Below are positions 1 to 8,598 of a stretch of DNA of 64,000 bases, piece after piece; positions within the stretch are counted from its first letter, which is position 1, and every line of letters starts with the position of its first letter. A program made the position numbers and the translations under genes. The notes under the pieces are model-generated. The model was not told where the DNA came from, made no database searches, and worked only from the letters and a program-made list of their open reading frames with translations. Location: NCBI GenBank assembly GCA_020736575.1, contig JAGPYM010000068.1, positions 51,944 to 115,943 of the forward strand. Reading direction: 5' to 3'. The stretch comes from Thelonectria olida. Its lineage: Eukaryota > Ascomycota > Sordariomycetes > Hypocreales > Nectriaceae.

Positions 1-927
1 AAGTCTCCCATTCTGGCCTTCAAAGCGCCGGACACTGCGCGTCTCTCGAGGAAAGCTCGCACAATACTGTAGTGCGGAACGGGAGAAGGCTTGGTGAGGC
101 ATGATTCATGAAGGATTCGCAGGTCCTCAGCCGCCACCCAGTCTGTTGCACCGCTGTCCGGGAATCTCGGACCGGCGAAGTACACGATAGGAAACTTGCG
201 CTTATGGGAAGAAGGTCCGCCATCCTCATACCCCTCTCGCCACTCAAGCCCCTGTGTGTTCACGTTGTAGGAATGGCAATTGGGCACGTTTCTCGAAAGG
301 CCTAGGCTGTCAAGGGTACCTGAGATGCCAACATCGCGTAGATCTTCATGGGGGAGGAGGAGCGCTGCAAGCCAGCATTGAGACTGCTTTCGATACGCAA
401 GGTAAAGCTCTCCTGCTTTGGGCTGAATGACATGGGTGGCACAATTGGCACTTATGTTTTGCCCGGCAGCCATTGTTGGAAGCTCTCGAGCCAGCGCATC
501 GGTGCAATTTTGCTTTTTGGTTTGGCAGCCGGTCGGTTTGGGCAGGATCTCCCTAGTCTGTTCCCGATCGCAACGGCGTTTCCGATCAGTATGGGGTGAT
601 GAAGAGCGCTTCCGCTTCTATAGGATAGTTAACGAGAATATCCAGGAGCCCAAAACATAGAATACGTACGATTTTCACATGAATTGTCGCGTCCTCGGCG
701 ATGATTCTTTGCTGGTCTTGGAGATCGCTCAATACGCCATCATACCCAGCCATCGAGGCTTGCAGGTCATGCAAGTCGGCTTCATCGGGATCCACGGCGA
801 CGGCTGACCATGCATCTCTGATCCGGGCAGCTACTGCCGAGATCTTCTCTCGTAAGGCGCCAAAGTCTGGCTCTGGCTGCACGGCAGTCTGTTGAGCTGA
901 CTCCGTTGGAAGGGTCCGTGCAATCAT
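1..927 (-). CDS. Hypothetical nuclear protein, 3' end outside window
   Basis: I do not recognise this gene. Exon 1 (670-927, 86 codons) starts at an ATG and encodes an acidic helical segment. A canonical 52-nt intron (GTACGT...CTATAG, 618-669) follows. Exon 2 (617 down to 1) stays open to the window edge, so the gene is truncated by the window and not by a stop. Exon 2 begins with a very basic, serine-containing stretch (KRKRSSSPHTDRKRR), probably a nuclear localisation signal, followed by a Cys/His-containing globular part. The intron reading is inference from splice signals. The longer unspliced frame at 586-669 simply reads through the intron. The role is unknown. Confidence 0.6.
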
Positions 928-1485
928 AATGAATATACAATGTTGCCGAAGAAAAAGCTACCTTGAATAAAAGTAGATGAGCGTGTTACTTAAAGAAAAT
1001 GTCTCGACATAAGTCGCGAAGAAAGAAACGGCCTGCTCGGGGTTGGACGTGTCCGTGGGCATTCTTGTTATACCTGACCAAGATTGCTTCACCAAGTCAT
1101 GTTGGCTACCAACAGCGCATTTCCAATTTTAGCTATTAGCAACCACTACAGTGTGATAAGGGCGGAACACATGATTTTCACCCCATGCATCAGGGGGGGT
1201 GGTAAGGTTCATTAGTGGCACACACCAAGGACAACATCCTTGCTGACATTTGTGGGTTCGCAAAGCGCGAAAAAGTTCAATACAGTTTGTGAATCACAAT
1301 AAAGTTTTTATTAACACGGTGAGTTCTTTCTCGTGGTTGTTGTTCAACCATGCAAGCTCACAGTTGGTTCGATGGTCCTCTCTTAACAGTATTTAGGTAA
1401 TAAATTCCTCCAAATAAGCGTGTACTTGTATCAGTACGACTTTAGTCTACCTAAGGAGTGACTACGTTTGACTTGCCATCCCAGG
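928..1485. other. Intergenic, no gene recognised
   Basis: About 560 bases between the 5' end of the partial gene and the 3' end of the MADS-like gene. I see no convincing reading frame, RNA gene or repeat. Confidence 0.5.
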
Positions 1486-1911
1486 TCACGGACTGGGTGT
1501 CCGTTCCTCCTCCTCCTCCTCCTCCAGTGCTCCGTTTTCCATGGGACATTGTGATTGCGTATTTTGAGGCCGATATCGAATCGGAACTGGGTAGTTCCTC
1601 TCCTGCTATCATATGAGTGGGTTGCCGCGACGTACGAGCAAGCTGGGACTCACAAGGCTCGCCTCTGTAGGTGGCCACGATTCAGAAGATTCCGAGGAGT
1701 AGACGTGGTAGCGGCTGTTGACCTCGATTACCATGTAAACTCGTGCGCCAAGCTTGCTCAGTTGATCGCTCTTGCCGATCAAGGTCTTGCACCTCTTGTT
1801 CGTTAAGGTGCGTTTCAATTGGGCAGGTGTAAGTTTGCGCGGAATAGGCTTGGTGATTTTGAATGCAGGCTCGGAAGAAAGGACTGCTTCTGGGCGCGTC
1901 ATGGCTGTCAT
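1486..1911 (-). CDS. Small MADS-like domain protein
   Basis: A 124-residue protein from two exons: 1654-1911 and 1486-1602, with a 51-nt intron (GTGAGT...TAGCAG) in phase 0. Residues about 25-65 have the layout of a fungal MADS-like (SRF-type) fold: a basic start (RKLTPAQLKR), then KRCKTLIGKSDQLSKLGARV, then a beta-type stretch ending RYHVYSS. This is the pattern of basic helix followed by beta strands. Exon 2 ends in a run of seven glutamates encoded by a GAG repeat (CCT run on the + strand, about 1505-1526). It resembles the gene at 5568-6122. DNA binding is plausible from the family resemblance but not shown. A second ATG three codons in could also serve as start. Confidence 0.55.
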
Positions 1912-2103
1912 GGCTGTTATTATGTCTAGGCAGGTACTGTGATCTCGAGCTTTGGGGTGATGTTGTCTGGAATCGGGATGGCGACAGGAGCCACTAATAT
2001 ACCACCCCCACCATCAGGAAATCCGCAACAGCAAACCGAATCCGTCCGCCCAGCGTCTCTACAGGACGTTTTCTGTTTTCTGCTTTCTGTGTGCCCCTGG
2101 CTT

Positions 2104-2495
2104 TACCAGTATCCGAGGCCACAGGCTCCTTTTCCAGTTTGGGTGAACGATTCCATCCTCGGCGCTTACCAGTAAATTTAGGATATGCAGTTTCCTGCTT
2201 TCTGCCCGAAGACTTGTGTCCCATCGCGCGTACCAGTAAACGCCCTGTATTATGGACGCAGGTTACCAGTACCGGGCCACCGCATTACTGGTAAACCCCT
2301 TTCAGAAAACCGTACTGGTAAGCTGCCACCTGCCGACTAGTAAATAATAGGCAGGCTAACGAAAGATTACCAGTAATTCTCAGCTTTCACAGAGGAACTT
2401 TACCAGTCACTCGAACCTTCAACTAAAACCGATATCTGATTTCTTTCTCCAGGAACAATGCAAAAAGAATGCAGGCACCTGGAGATTTACCAGTA
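2104..2495. repeat. Cluster of TACCAGTA / TACTGGTA octamers
   Basis: Eight exact copies of the octamer in one orientation or the other occur at 2104, 2167, 2231, 2264, 2286 (inverted), 2313 (inverted), 2368 and 2488, plus a one-mismatch copy at 2401. Several extend to TTACCAGTAA. The stretch 1912-3035 holds no gene that I can support. The cluster could be a binding-site array or a degraded repeat; the sequence does not decide. Confidence 0.6.
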
Positions 2496-2540
2496 ATTCT
2501 TCTCTTAGAATAATCTAATAAAGTCTTTTTGGCGTCGATT

Positions 2541-2848
2541 GTATCCCTTCTCTATAGTAAATTATACGCGCGAGCTTCCTCTCTGCTCTCAAGATGGTTC
2601 ATTGCTTCAATTCTATTACAGGGGAATGATGAGAGATTGTTCTACCCGGATTAGCACTATCCATCAGATGTTGAAAAGAATTTCATAGGTTCTGAGGACG
2701 TATTGAAAACAAAAGAATCACAACTCAACAGATACGTATTAGTATCCCTTCTATATAGCAAATCATACGCTCGAGCAAGATGTTTCATGGCTTTAATCCT
2801 CTTATGGGGCAATGATGAGAGATTGTTCCACCGGGATTAGCACTGTCA
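2541..2848. repeat. Imperfect direct repeat, two copies
   Basis: A stretch starting GTATCCCTTCT and containing GGCAATGATGAGAGATTGTT-like sequence, then CCGGATTAGCACT, occurs at about 2541-2662 and again at about 2742-2848. The copies differ by small indels and substitutions. A related GGACGTATTGAAAAC / GGACGTATTAAAAAC follows each copy. This looks like an old tandem duplication of non-coding DNA about 200 bp long. Confidence 0.55.
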
Positions 2849-3035
2849 GCGGCCCGAAGCCTCCCGCCCACTGTACCTAGGGATGTTCTAAATCAGTACA
2901 TTGGTTCAGAAGAGCACGCGAAAAGCAGCTATTGGACGTATTAAAAACACAGCACATTCGGATTGACTACCAGAGTCTATCTACTCGCAAAACTGAAAAC
3001 AAAACATGACCCGAACAATGAATGATTCGATAGCC

Positions 3036-4553
3036 TTAGTGAGCCCAAGCCTTGGCCTTGATCGGCTTCGGCCCCCCCCCTCTGATGGACTGCCCGGCCA
3101 TAGTCATATGGCCATGAAGTACCTCCATTGTCGACGACATTCCCCACTCCTTATGAGAGGCAAGGAGTGCCTTTGAAAACACCATAAAGTCCCGATCGGT
3201 TTTGTAGTGAGGAATTCCATAAGCAGCGTAGCGATAGCCCTTGCCCCACGGCATCACCAGCACGAGGTTCAGCTCAAACTGCCCCGGGCAGCAGTCGTCG
3301 AGTTGTTCCTTGTTAGCCGCAACCGAGAGGGTTTTATTCGAACCATGGTTGACGTAATCGTTAAAGGCGTCCTGGTACCTTGTCTCCTTGCCGTCGATGT
3401 AGTGACCCCTGGATAAGGTTTTGAACTCTACGTTGAGACTGGGGAGAGCAAGAGCCAGCCAGTACTTGCGGAGAGGATGTCGACCCAGGATCTCGGCCAC
3501 AACCGTTTTTCCGGTTTCTGGATCGTCGATCGTGATGTTATTGGCACTGAGAGCTCCCTTACCATGAAATCTGGCCCTCATTTTTCGACGTTTTTCAGAA
3601 TTGTATTGTCCTTGTACTTCCGTGACTCCTGGAACATCTGTTTGGACTTTCCCAGATTCATCCAGCGCTCTTAACACACCGTCTAGCTTCGAGTTTGCAA
3701 GATCCTTATCATGATCGGATCCCCATGGGATTTCATCCCATACTGGGGGATCGCTGACAAAGTCTTGTATCAGATCCATTGCATCATCCGGGTGTGGGTT
3801 ATGTTGAAAACAGAAGTCGGCATAGCAGAAAAGCTGGAAGACACTCCTATCCGGGTGCTTAGCCTTAAATTTCGGGCCGAGGGCGAGAAACTCTCCTATT
3901 GTCTCATTAGGCGTCGCACCAATATAAGTAAAATATTGAGCGCCTGTCGCTTCGACCAAGTTCTGCTCCGCATCCGTTAATGGTATTGGTTCTGGTTCTA
4001 GTTCCCCGTCATCTGAATCCGCGTCGAGATCGACCTGCTGGTGGACAGATTCTGGATCGATAGGTGCAGGAGGGGCAGCTGTAGATGCAGGAGGGGCAGC
4101 TGTAGATGCAGGAGGGGCACCTGTAGATGCAGGAGGGGCAGCTGTAGATGCAGGAGGGGCAGCTGTAGATGCTGGAGGGGCAGCTGTGGATGCAGGAGGG
4201 GCAGCTGTAGATGCTGGAGGGGCAGCTGTGGATGCAGGAGGGGCAGCTGTAGATGCAGGAGGGGCAGCTGTAGATGCAGGAGGGGCAGCTGTAGATGCAG
4301 GAGGGGCAGCTGTGGATGCAGGAGGGGCAGCTGTAGATGCTGGAGGCGCTGCTGTAGATGCAGGAGGGGCGACAGAACCATCAGATCGAACAACGTCGCT
4401 TCCCGCTTCTTGCGTCTTCTTCGCCTTCTTCGCCTTCTTCGCCTTCTTCGCTTTCAACTCGGCAAGTCGCTTCAAGAGCTCTCCCTCCTCGTCTTCCGGC
4501 AAAGGAGTTGTCTCCCGCGACCCCGCAGGGGTGATGGGGAGTATAGCGGACAT
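3036..4553 (-). CDS. Hypothetical protein with APPASTA tandem repeat
   Basis: An intact single-exon frame of 505 residues from the first ATG (4553). The N-terminus is acidic (PLPEDEEGELLKRLAELK), followed by a lysine-alanine tract (KKAKKAKKAKK). About 14 copies of the heptapeptide APPASTA follow, encoded by a 21-bp minisatellite at about 4065-4375. The C-terminal 320 residues form an ordinary globular domain rich in aromatic residues, ending near a GGG stretch encoded by a C9 run on the + strand (3072-3080) that here keeps frame. No known fold is recognised. The reverse-strand frame rich in Cys/Arg is an artefact of the repeat. Repeat number is likely polymorphic. Confidence 0.7.
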   Translation of the reverse strand: MSAILPITPAGSRETTPLPEDEEGELLKRLAELKAKKAKKAKKAKKTQEAGSDVVRSDGSVAPPASTAAPPASTAAPPASTAAPPASTAAPPASTAAPPASTAAPPASTAAPPASTAAPPASTAAPPASTAAPPASTAAPPASTGAPPASTAAPPASTAAPPAPIDPESVHQQVDLDADSDDGELEPEPIPLTDAEQNLVEATGAQYFTYIGATPNETIGEFLALGPKFKAKHPDRSVFQLFCYADFCFQHNPHPDDAMDLIQDFVSDPPVWDEIPWGSDHDKDLANSKLDGVLRALDESGKVQTDVPGVTEVQGQYNSEKRRKMRARFHGKGALSANNITIDDPETGKTVVAEILGRHPLRKYWLALALPSLNVEFKTLSRGHYIDGKETRYQDAFNDYVNHGSNKTLSVAANKEQLDDCCPGQFELNLVLVMPWGKGYRYAAYGIPHYKTDRDFMVFSKALLASHKEWGMSSTMEVLHGHMTMAGQSIRGGGPKPIKAKAWAH

Positions 4554-4825
4554 ATTGAACAAAAATTAGAGTGCAAGATCAATAAGAGATGCTGAACCGA
4601 TGGAAACTTGGTGAGTTGCTAGATGCTGATGCGGTGTAGATACGACCATCTAACTGCTTTTATAATGTACTCAAGCTAAGCCCGTACCTGCAAGAACAGG
4701 ATTCTGCAAACAGGAACCGGTCTGAGCGCGTAGTTAGGAAGCCCTCGACCGAAACTGATTCCGGCTTTACACGGTTGCCAACAACATACACCTTACAGGT
4801 CCTTGCAGGGCATGAGGATGCTGGT

Positions 4826-5341
4826 ATGAATAGCCCCCTCCATATGTTTGGCCATTTATCAGAAATTCCAAACTTTCAAATCATGCAGTACACAATGTCT
4901 CAACAGCAACAGCTGGAAGAATTTCAGCGCCCTTGGAGTCAGAAGCCCCTCATCCGACCACCAACCCCTCACCCATTCGTCGAGCCTCATCCCGCCGGAG
5001 ACGAGCCCGACTTGACCATGAGAGACTTCCCCACAACAAACACAAAAAAAGACCCCTCTTTGAAGCGCGTCATGCCTCGCAGCATCCAGTCGCGAATGCA
5101 ATTAGCGCGCCTTCTTCGCCAGAATCAGAGAACTACGACTGTATTTCGGCCAAAGGTCGCTCGGTCTTTGCACCCAAGCCCACTGGGAAAGGAGATGGGC
5201 GAACTGGAGCTGGGACAACAAGACCTCTCGGAGGTCATGCAGGGTCTTACACTGGAAAATGATGAGAGGAATATGAGGAACGATGGCCTTTTGCGATGCA
5301 GACTCTGTGGACATCGATTGGCTAGTGGTTGGACGAATTGA
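4826..5341 (+). CDS. Hypothetical protein, weak
   Basis: An open frame with possible ATG starts at 4826 or 4895 (MSQQQQLEEF). It encodes a proline- and arginine-rich polypeptide ending in a short Cys-containing tail (CRLCGH). A second + strand frame over 4936-5262 also has protein-like composition (SAPSSPESENYDC), so a spliced model joining the two frames is possible. I cannot decide between them, and both could be non-coding. Confidence 0.3.
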   Translation: MNSPLHMFGHLSEIPNFQIMQYTMSQQQQLEEFQRPWSQKPLIRPPTPHPFVEPHPAGDEPDLTMRDFPTTNTKKDPSLKRVMPRSIQSRMQLARLLRQNQRTTTVFRPKVARSLHPSPLGKEMGELELGQQDLSEVMQGLTLENDERNMRNDGLLRCRLCGHRLASGWTN

Positions 5342-5567
5342 AATTGTCATGTTATTTTCAGGCTCTTCTGCCATACAAATATTATTAGAAATGATTTCTC
5401 TCTTGAAATTCGCATTAACCCCAAACCCTAGAGCGAGAAAAAGATGGGAGGGAAAAAAAGGAAAATAGGGAAAAAAGTCGCGCTAAAAGAAAATTAATCA
5501 AATGCAACCCTCACACTATTAATACATAATATTTATCGTACATATGAATCCATCCACTTGCTTAATG

Positions 5568-6122
5568 TTAATAGTCGAACCATGAAGTGCTTCTTTCCCT
5601 CTTCCGCGGTGATTCTTCCAAACCATCGGGTGATGCCGGTCGGGGTCGCTTCCGAGAAGCTGGCGCGGTTCTGGGGCCATTTTGGTAGACTTGGGGTGCA
5701 GGGTTGACGGGTGCAAGGTCACGTTCCAATTCGGGCCCGATGCGAACGATCTCCAAGTCGTCCCAGTTAGGCTTGAGAGGAGAAGTCTTGCCTGTTGACG
5801 GCCAAGCCAAGCGAAGAGAGTCTAAATCGGGTATTGAGGGCGAAGAGCGTGTTTGGGTTGCCGTCCCTTGCTTGTTTGCTGGTTGCGGAGTCATGGCCGT
5901 CTGTGAAGTTGCTCGAGGTTGAGGTCCCGGTTCATTCCAAGATGGCTCGAGATCAGGGTGTGTCTTGTAACAGAATGCCTTTCCATCATCAACCTTCTCA
6001 ATGTAGAGAGCCACCCTCACGCCGAGCTTCGTCAGGTCCATACACTTCCTCATGAGTCCCTCGGTCCGAACCCTGAGGCTGCGTGCTGGGTCCTGAGGCA
6101 CTTTCCAAGGCTTGGTACCCAT
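5568..6122 (-). CDS. Small MADS-like domain protein with nuclear tail
   Basis: A single-exon protein of 184 residues when started at MGTKPWKV (ATG at 6122), which places the conserved domain at the N-terminus; the frame is open further upstream. Residues 3-50 read KPWKVPQDPARSLRVRTEGL then a helix ending DLTKLGVRVALYIEK, then a strand-like AFCYKTHPD. This is the same layout as the gene at 1486-1911 and as fungal MADS-like proteins. The tail is proline-rich and ends in two basic clusters (SRKRPRPASP and SPRKRERS), likely nuclear localisation signals. It is divergently arranged with the ferric reductase gene across about 350 bp. A DNA-binding role is inferred. Confidence 0.6.
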   Translation of the reverse strand: MGTKPWKVPQDPARSLRVRTEGLMRKCMDLTKLGVRVALYIEKVDDGKAFCYKTHPDLEPSWNEPGPQPRATSQTAMTPQPANKQGTATQTRSSPSIPDLDSLRLAWPSTGKTSPLKPNWDDLEIVRIGPELERDLAPVNPAPQVYQNGPRTAPASRKRPRPASPDGLEESPRKRERSTSWFDY

Positions 6123-6468
6123 GATTAAAGACAGTTCTAGAAATATGCGTGAAGAAAGGCTGAGAAGGAAATGATGGTCCCGATTGAAAAGTATTTCCAA
6201 AGACAACAATGACGGATTATGCTACACGATTCAGTGAAACGAAATGAGGGGGGAACCCAGAACGCTTTAAAGTCCGGAGACAGAAAGCAGGATTGCGCAG
6301 GATGCTATTCTTGTCCTGCCTGCCGCTCGTTTCCATTTCTCGTCCCCGCCATCCATCAAGAGCCGCGCGCCTAAGCTCGAAACTCGACTCCACTGTTAAA
6401 GGTACATAATTGCTTTGATGCGCTGCTATCCTTCAGGGGCGCAGGGGCTGGACCAGAACCCTGCCGCC

Positions 6469-8342
6469 ATGGATTTTGCCCGAATTTACCTGGTCGTCCT
6501 CTGCGGCGCGTTGGCACTTCCACTGCTCCTGATCATCGCTCGTTTTCTCTACTCTACCCTTGAGCCACAACTTCGCGTCAGGGCTGCGCACTTTAGATAT
6601 TCAAAGCTAGCACTTGGCAGCATTAGTTTCGGAGTCTCGGGCTTACAGTTCTCAATACTTGTACTTTATCTTGCTGCTAATGGCTTTCTCCTTGGCGTCG
6701 GCAGCGGCGCCAAAGCAGAGTTGGAGAAGAGAGCAGCAGCGATTGCCTCGGCGAACCTCATGCTGGTCTTTCTAGGCGGTAGAACTAATCCTCTCGCGAA
6801 CTTCCTCCAGATCCCCCTCGCCTCTTATTATTTTGGTCACAGCTGGATTGCCATTGTTGCAACCTGTGAAGCCCTCCTGCACTCGGGCTTGGCTTTATCC
6901 CGACATCAGAAGTTCGATTCTCTGACCAAGTCCGGATATTTGGTGAGTGTTGGCATGCCCCCTTTAGTTTTTGTTCAATCTAATGCACTCAATTGGCTGC
7001 GAGTGGCTTATTCGCCATTGTCTTCTCTGCCCTCTGGTTTCGCAGGCTATTTGGGCGATTCTTCGGTCTATTCCACCTGCTCTGCTCTATGGCGGCGCTC
7101 GGCGGTCTTGTCTGGCACATCTGCCTGCAGCACTCGGCAGCAGCCAGGATCCCAGTCTTCGTGTCGTGCGGACTGCTGGGGTCCACTCATCTCTACCGGC
7201 TGGTCCGCATGTTCATCTGCGGTCACGCCGAAGGCTTCCTAGAAAGACCCTGGGATGACGGCAATGTCATGCGACTTCAGGTGAATACCAACAAGCCCGT
7301 CACTGTCTTTCCAGGCTGCTACTTCTACGTCTTTTTCCCTGGCCCCCTTCCCTTTTACGACTTCTTTCACGGCTACGCCATGATGCCCGTGTGGGGCAAG
7401 CCAGACCAGTACGTGACCGGCAAGACGTCCGATCTTACTTTTTTGATGTCCCGCACTCGAGGACACCATTGTAGATCTCTTGGTATTGTTTCCCCAGGCC
7501 AACGCCTTCGCCTCGACGGCCCTTACGGGAAGGACCTTCAGCTCCACACGTTTGAGACTGTTGTCCTCACTGCGAAAGGGCTGGGTATCTCGGGAATCTT
7601 ACCTTTCGCGCTGCACCTAGCTGCTCGGAAGCGACATGATAATCGCGTTCGTGACAAGTCTGCCAGGTTACGTGACTCAAGCGAGCCTGTCTTCGGTGAT
7701 CTGAGCCGGAATGTGGACTTAATATGGTGGTTAGAACACGATGATCAAGATAAATGGGTTGGCGATCAACTTCGATCCCTCCAAGAGGTTGATGCGAAAG
7801 TATGTTGCTCTTTCCCTGTCTTCTCCTCTATGCTGACACCTCGCAAGTTCTTGGTGGTTTGGTGTGTTTACCCCGTGAAAAGGAAGCCGGAACGCAAACT
7901 CCCCTTCGAAAAGAACGACTATTGGAAAAGGCGATACAGTTTTGGTTTTGAAGAGTTCTCGAGGGAACTTCGGCAAGAGGCACGATATCCCGGGCGAACT
8001 GTGGTTGTTGGTGAGTGGCGAAATGGTCAATGGTGTCGCCCACGTCTTTAACAGGTTATAGCTTCCGGCGAACAGAAATTCGTGAATACGATGCGGGGCA
8101 TAGTTGTGCAGAATACGACGTCGCATCGAATCATCGAATTTGCTAATCTGGAGTATTTTACGCCGCCAGGGGGGTTTAAATCTACATTCCGCAGGTCTCT
8201 GGACTTGCAGGAGACTCTGGTCAACTCGGGCGAATCCTCATTAGACAAGTCCCAGGCCACGCCAGTCAACCCGGACGGTATTGAGATGATGGAAATGGAT
8301 ATTGCTGAGCAACGCACCCAGAAGATTAGAGAGATGGTTTAG
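6469..8342 (+). CDS. Ferric reductase-like transmembrane protein (FRE)
   Basis: A flavocytochrome family member that moves electrons from NADPH through FAD and two haems across a membrane to reduce metals. Start ATG 6469 lies in a strong GCCGCCATGG context. Modelled exons are 6469-6942, 6996-7799, 7848-8010 and 8062-8342, giving 573 residues. Four bis-haem histidines are spaced correctly: H124/H138 and H185/H199. A GPYG motif (LRLDGPYGK) and a GxGxxG-like TAKGLGISG in the nucleotide-binding half are present. The usual HPF FAD motif is not recognisable. Introns 2 and 3 are canonical. Intron 1 (6943-6995) has donor GTGAGT and a CTAAT-like branch site but ends in TTG instead of TAG, so splicing there may fail. 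FRE genes are one of the five typical Starship cargo families. Confidence 0.8.
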
Positions 8343-8598
8343 GTGTAATAAATATAAAGTTTTGGCTTCCTTTTTTAATCTACTGGCTAGCTCTCTGCCC
8401 GCCTTATCTCACTACTCTGTCATCGCGCAGGCGGTCGATCAGTCCGAACCACCTGAACCCGCTAGTTATTCCGCACGCCAGCTTCACTCGACTCACCTCC
8501 CTGGACGATCTGATTCAATGATGCTCGCCCCGAGGCGGAGGATTTTATGTAATTAGTAATATATTATCAGGCCCAAGTTATAAAATAGAGTTCTCATT

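Noticed and set aside
20..247. 75-codon minus-strand frame at the left edge
   Set aside because: It overlaps exon 2 of the spliced 1-927 gene in another frame; the spliced frame is open over the whole edge and has better composition.
4041..4595. Cys/Arg-rich plus-strand frame
   Set aside because: Produced by the 21-bp repeat of the opposite-strand APPASTA protein.
6971..7258. Alternative frame in the ferric reductase using the first AG after the damaged splice site
   Set aside because: It loses the second pair of haem histidines and the FAD/NADPH region; the other frame carries the family motifs.
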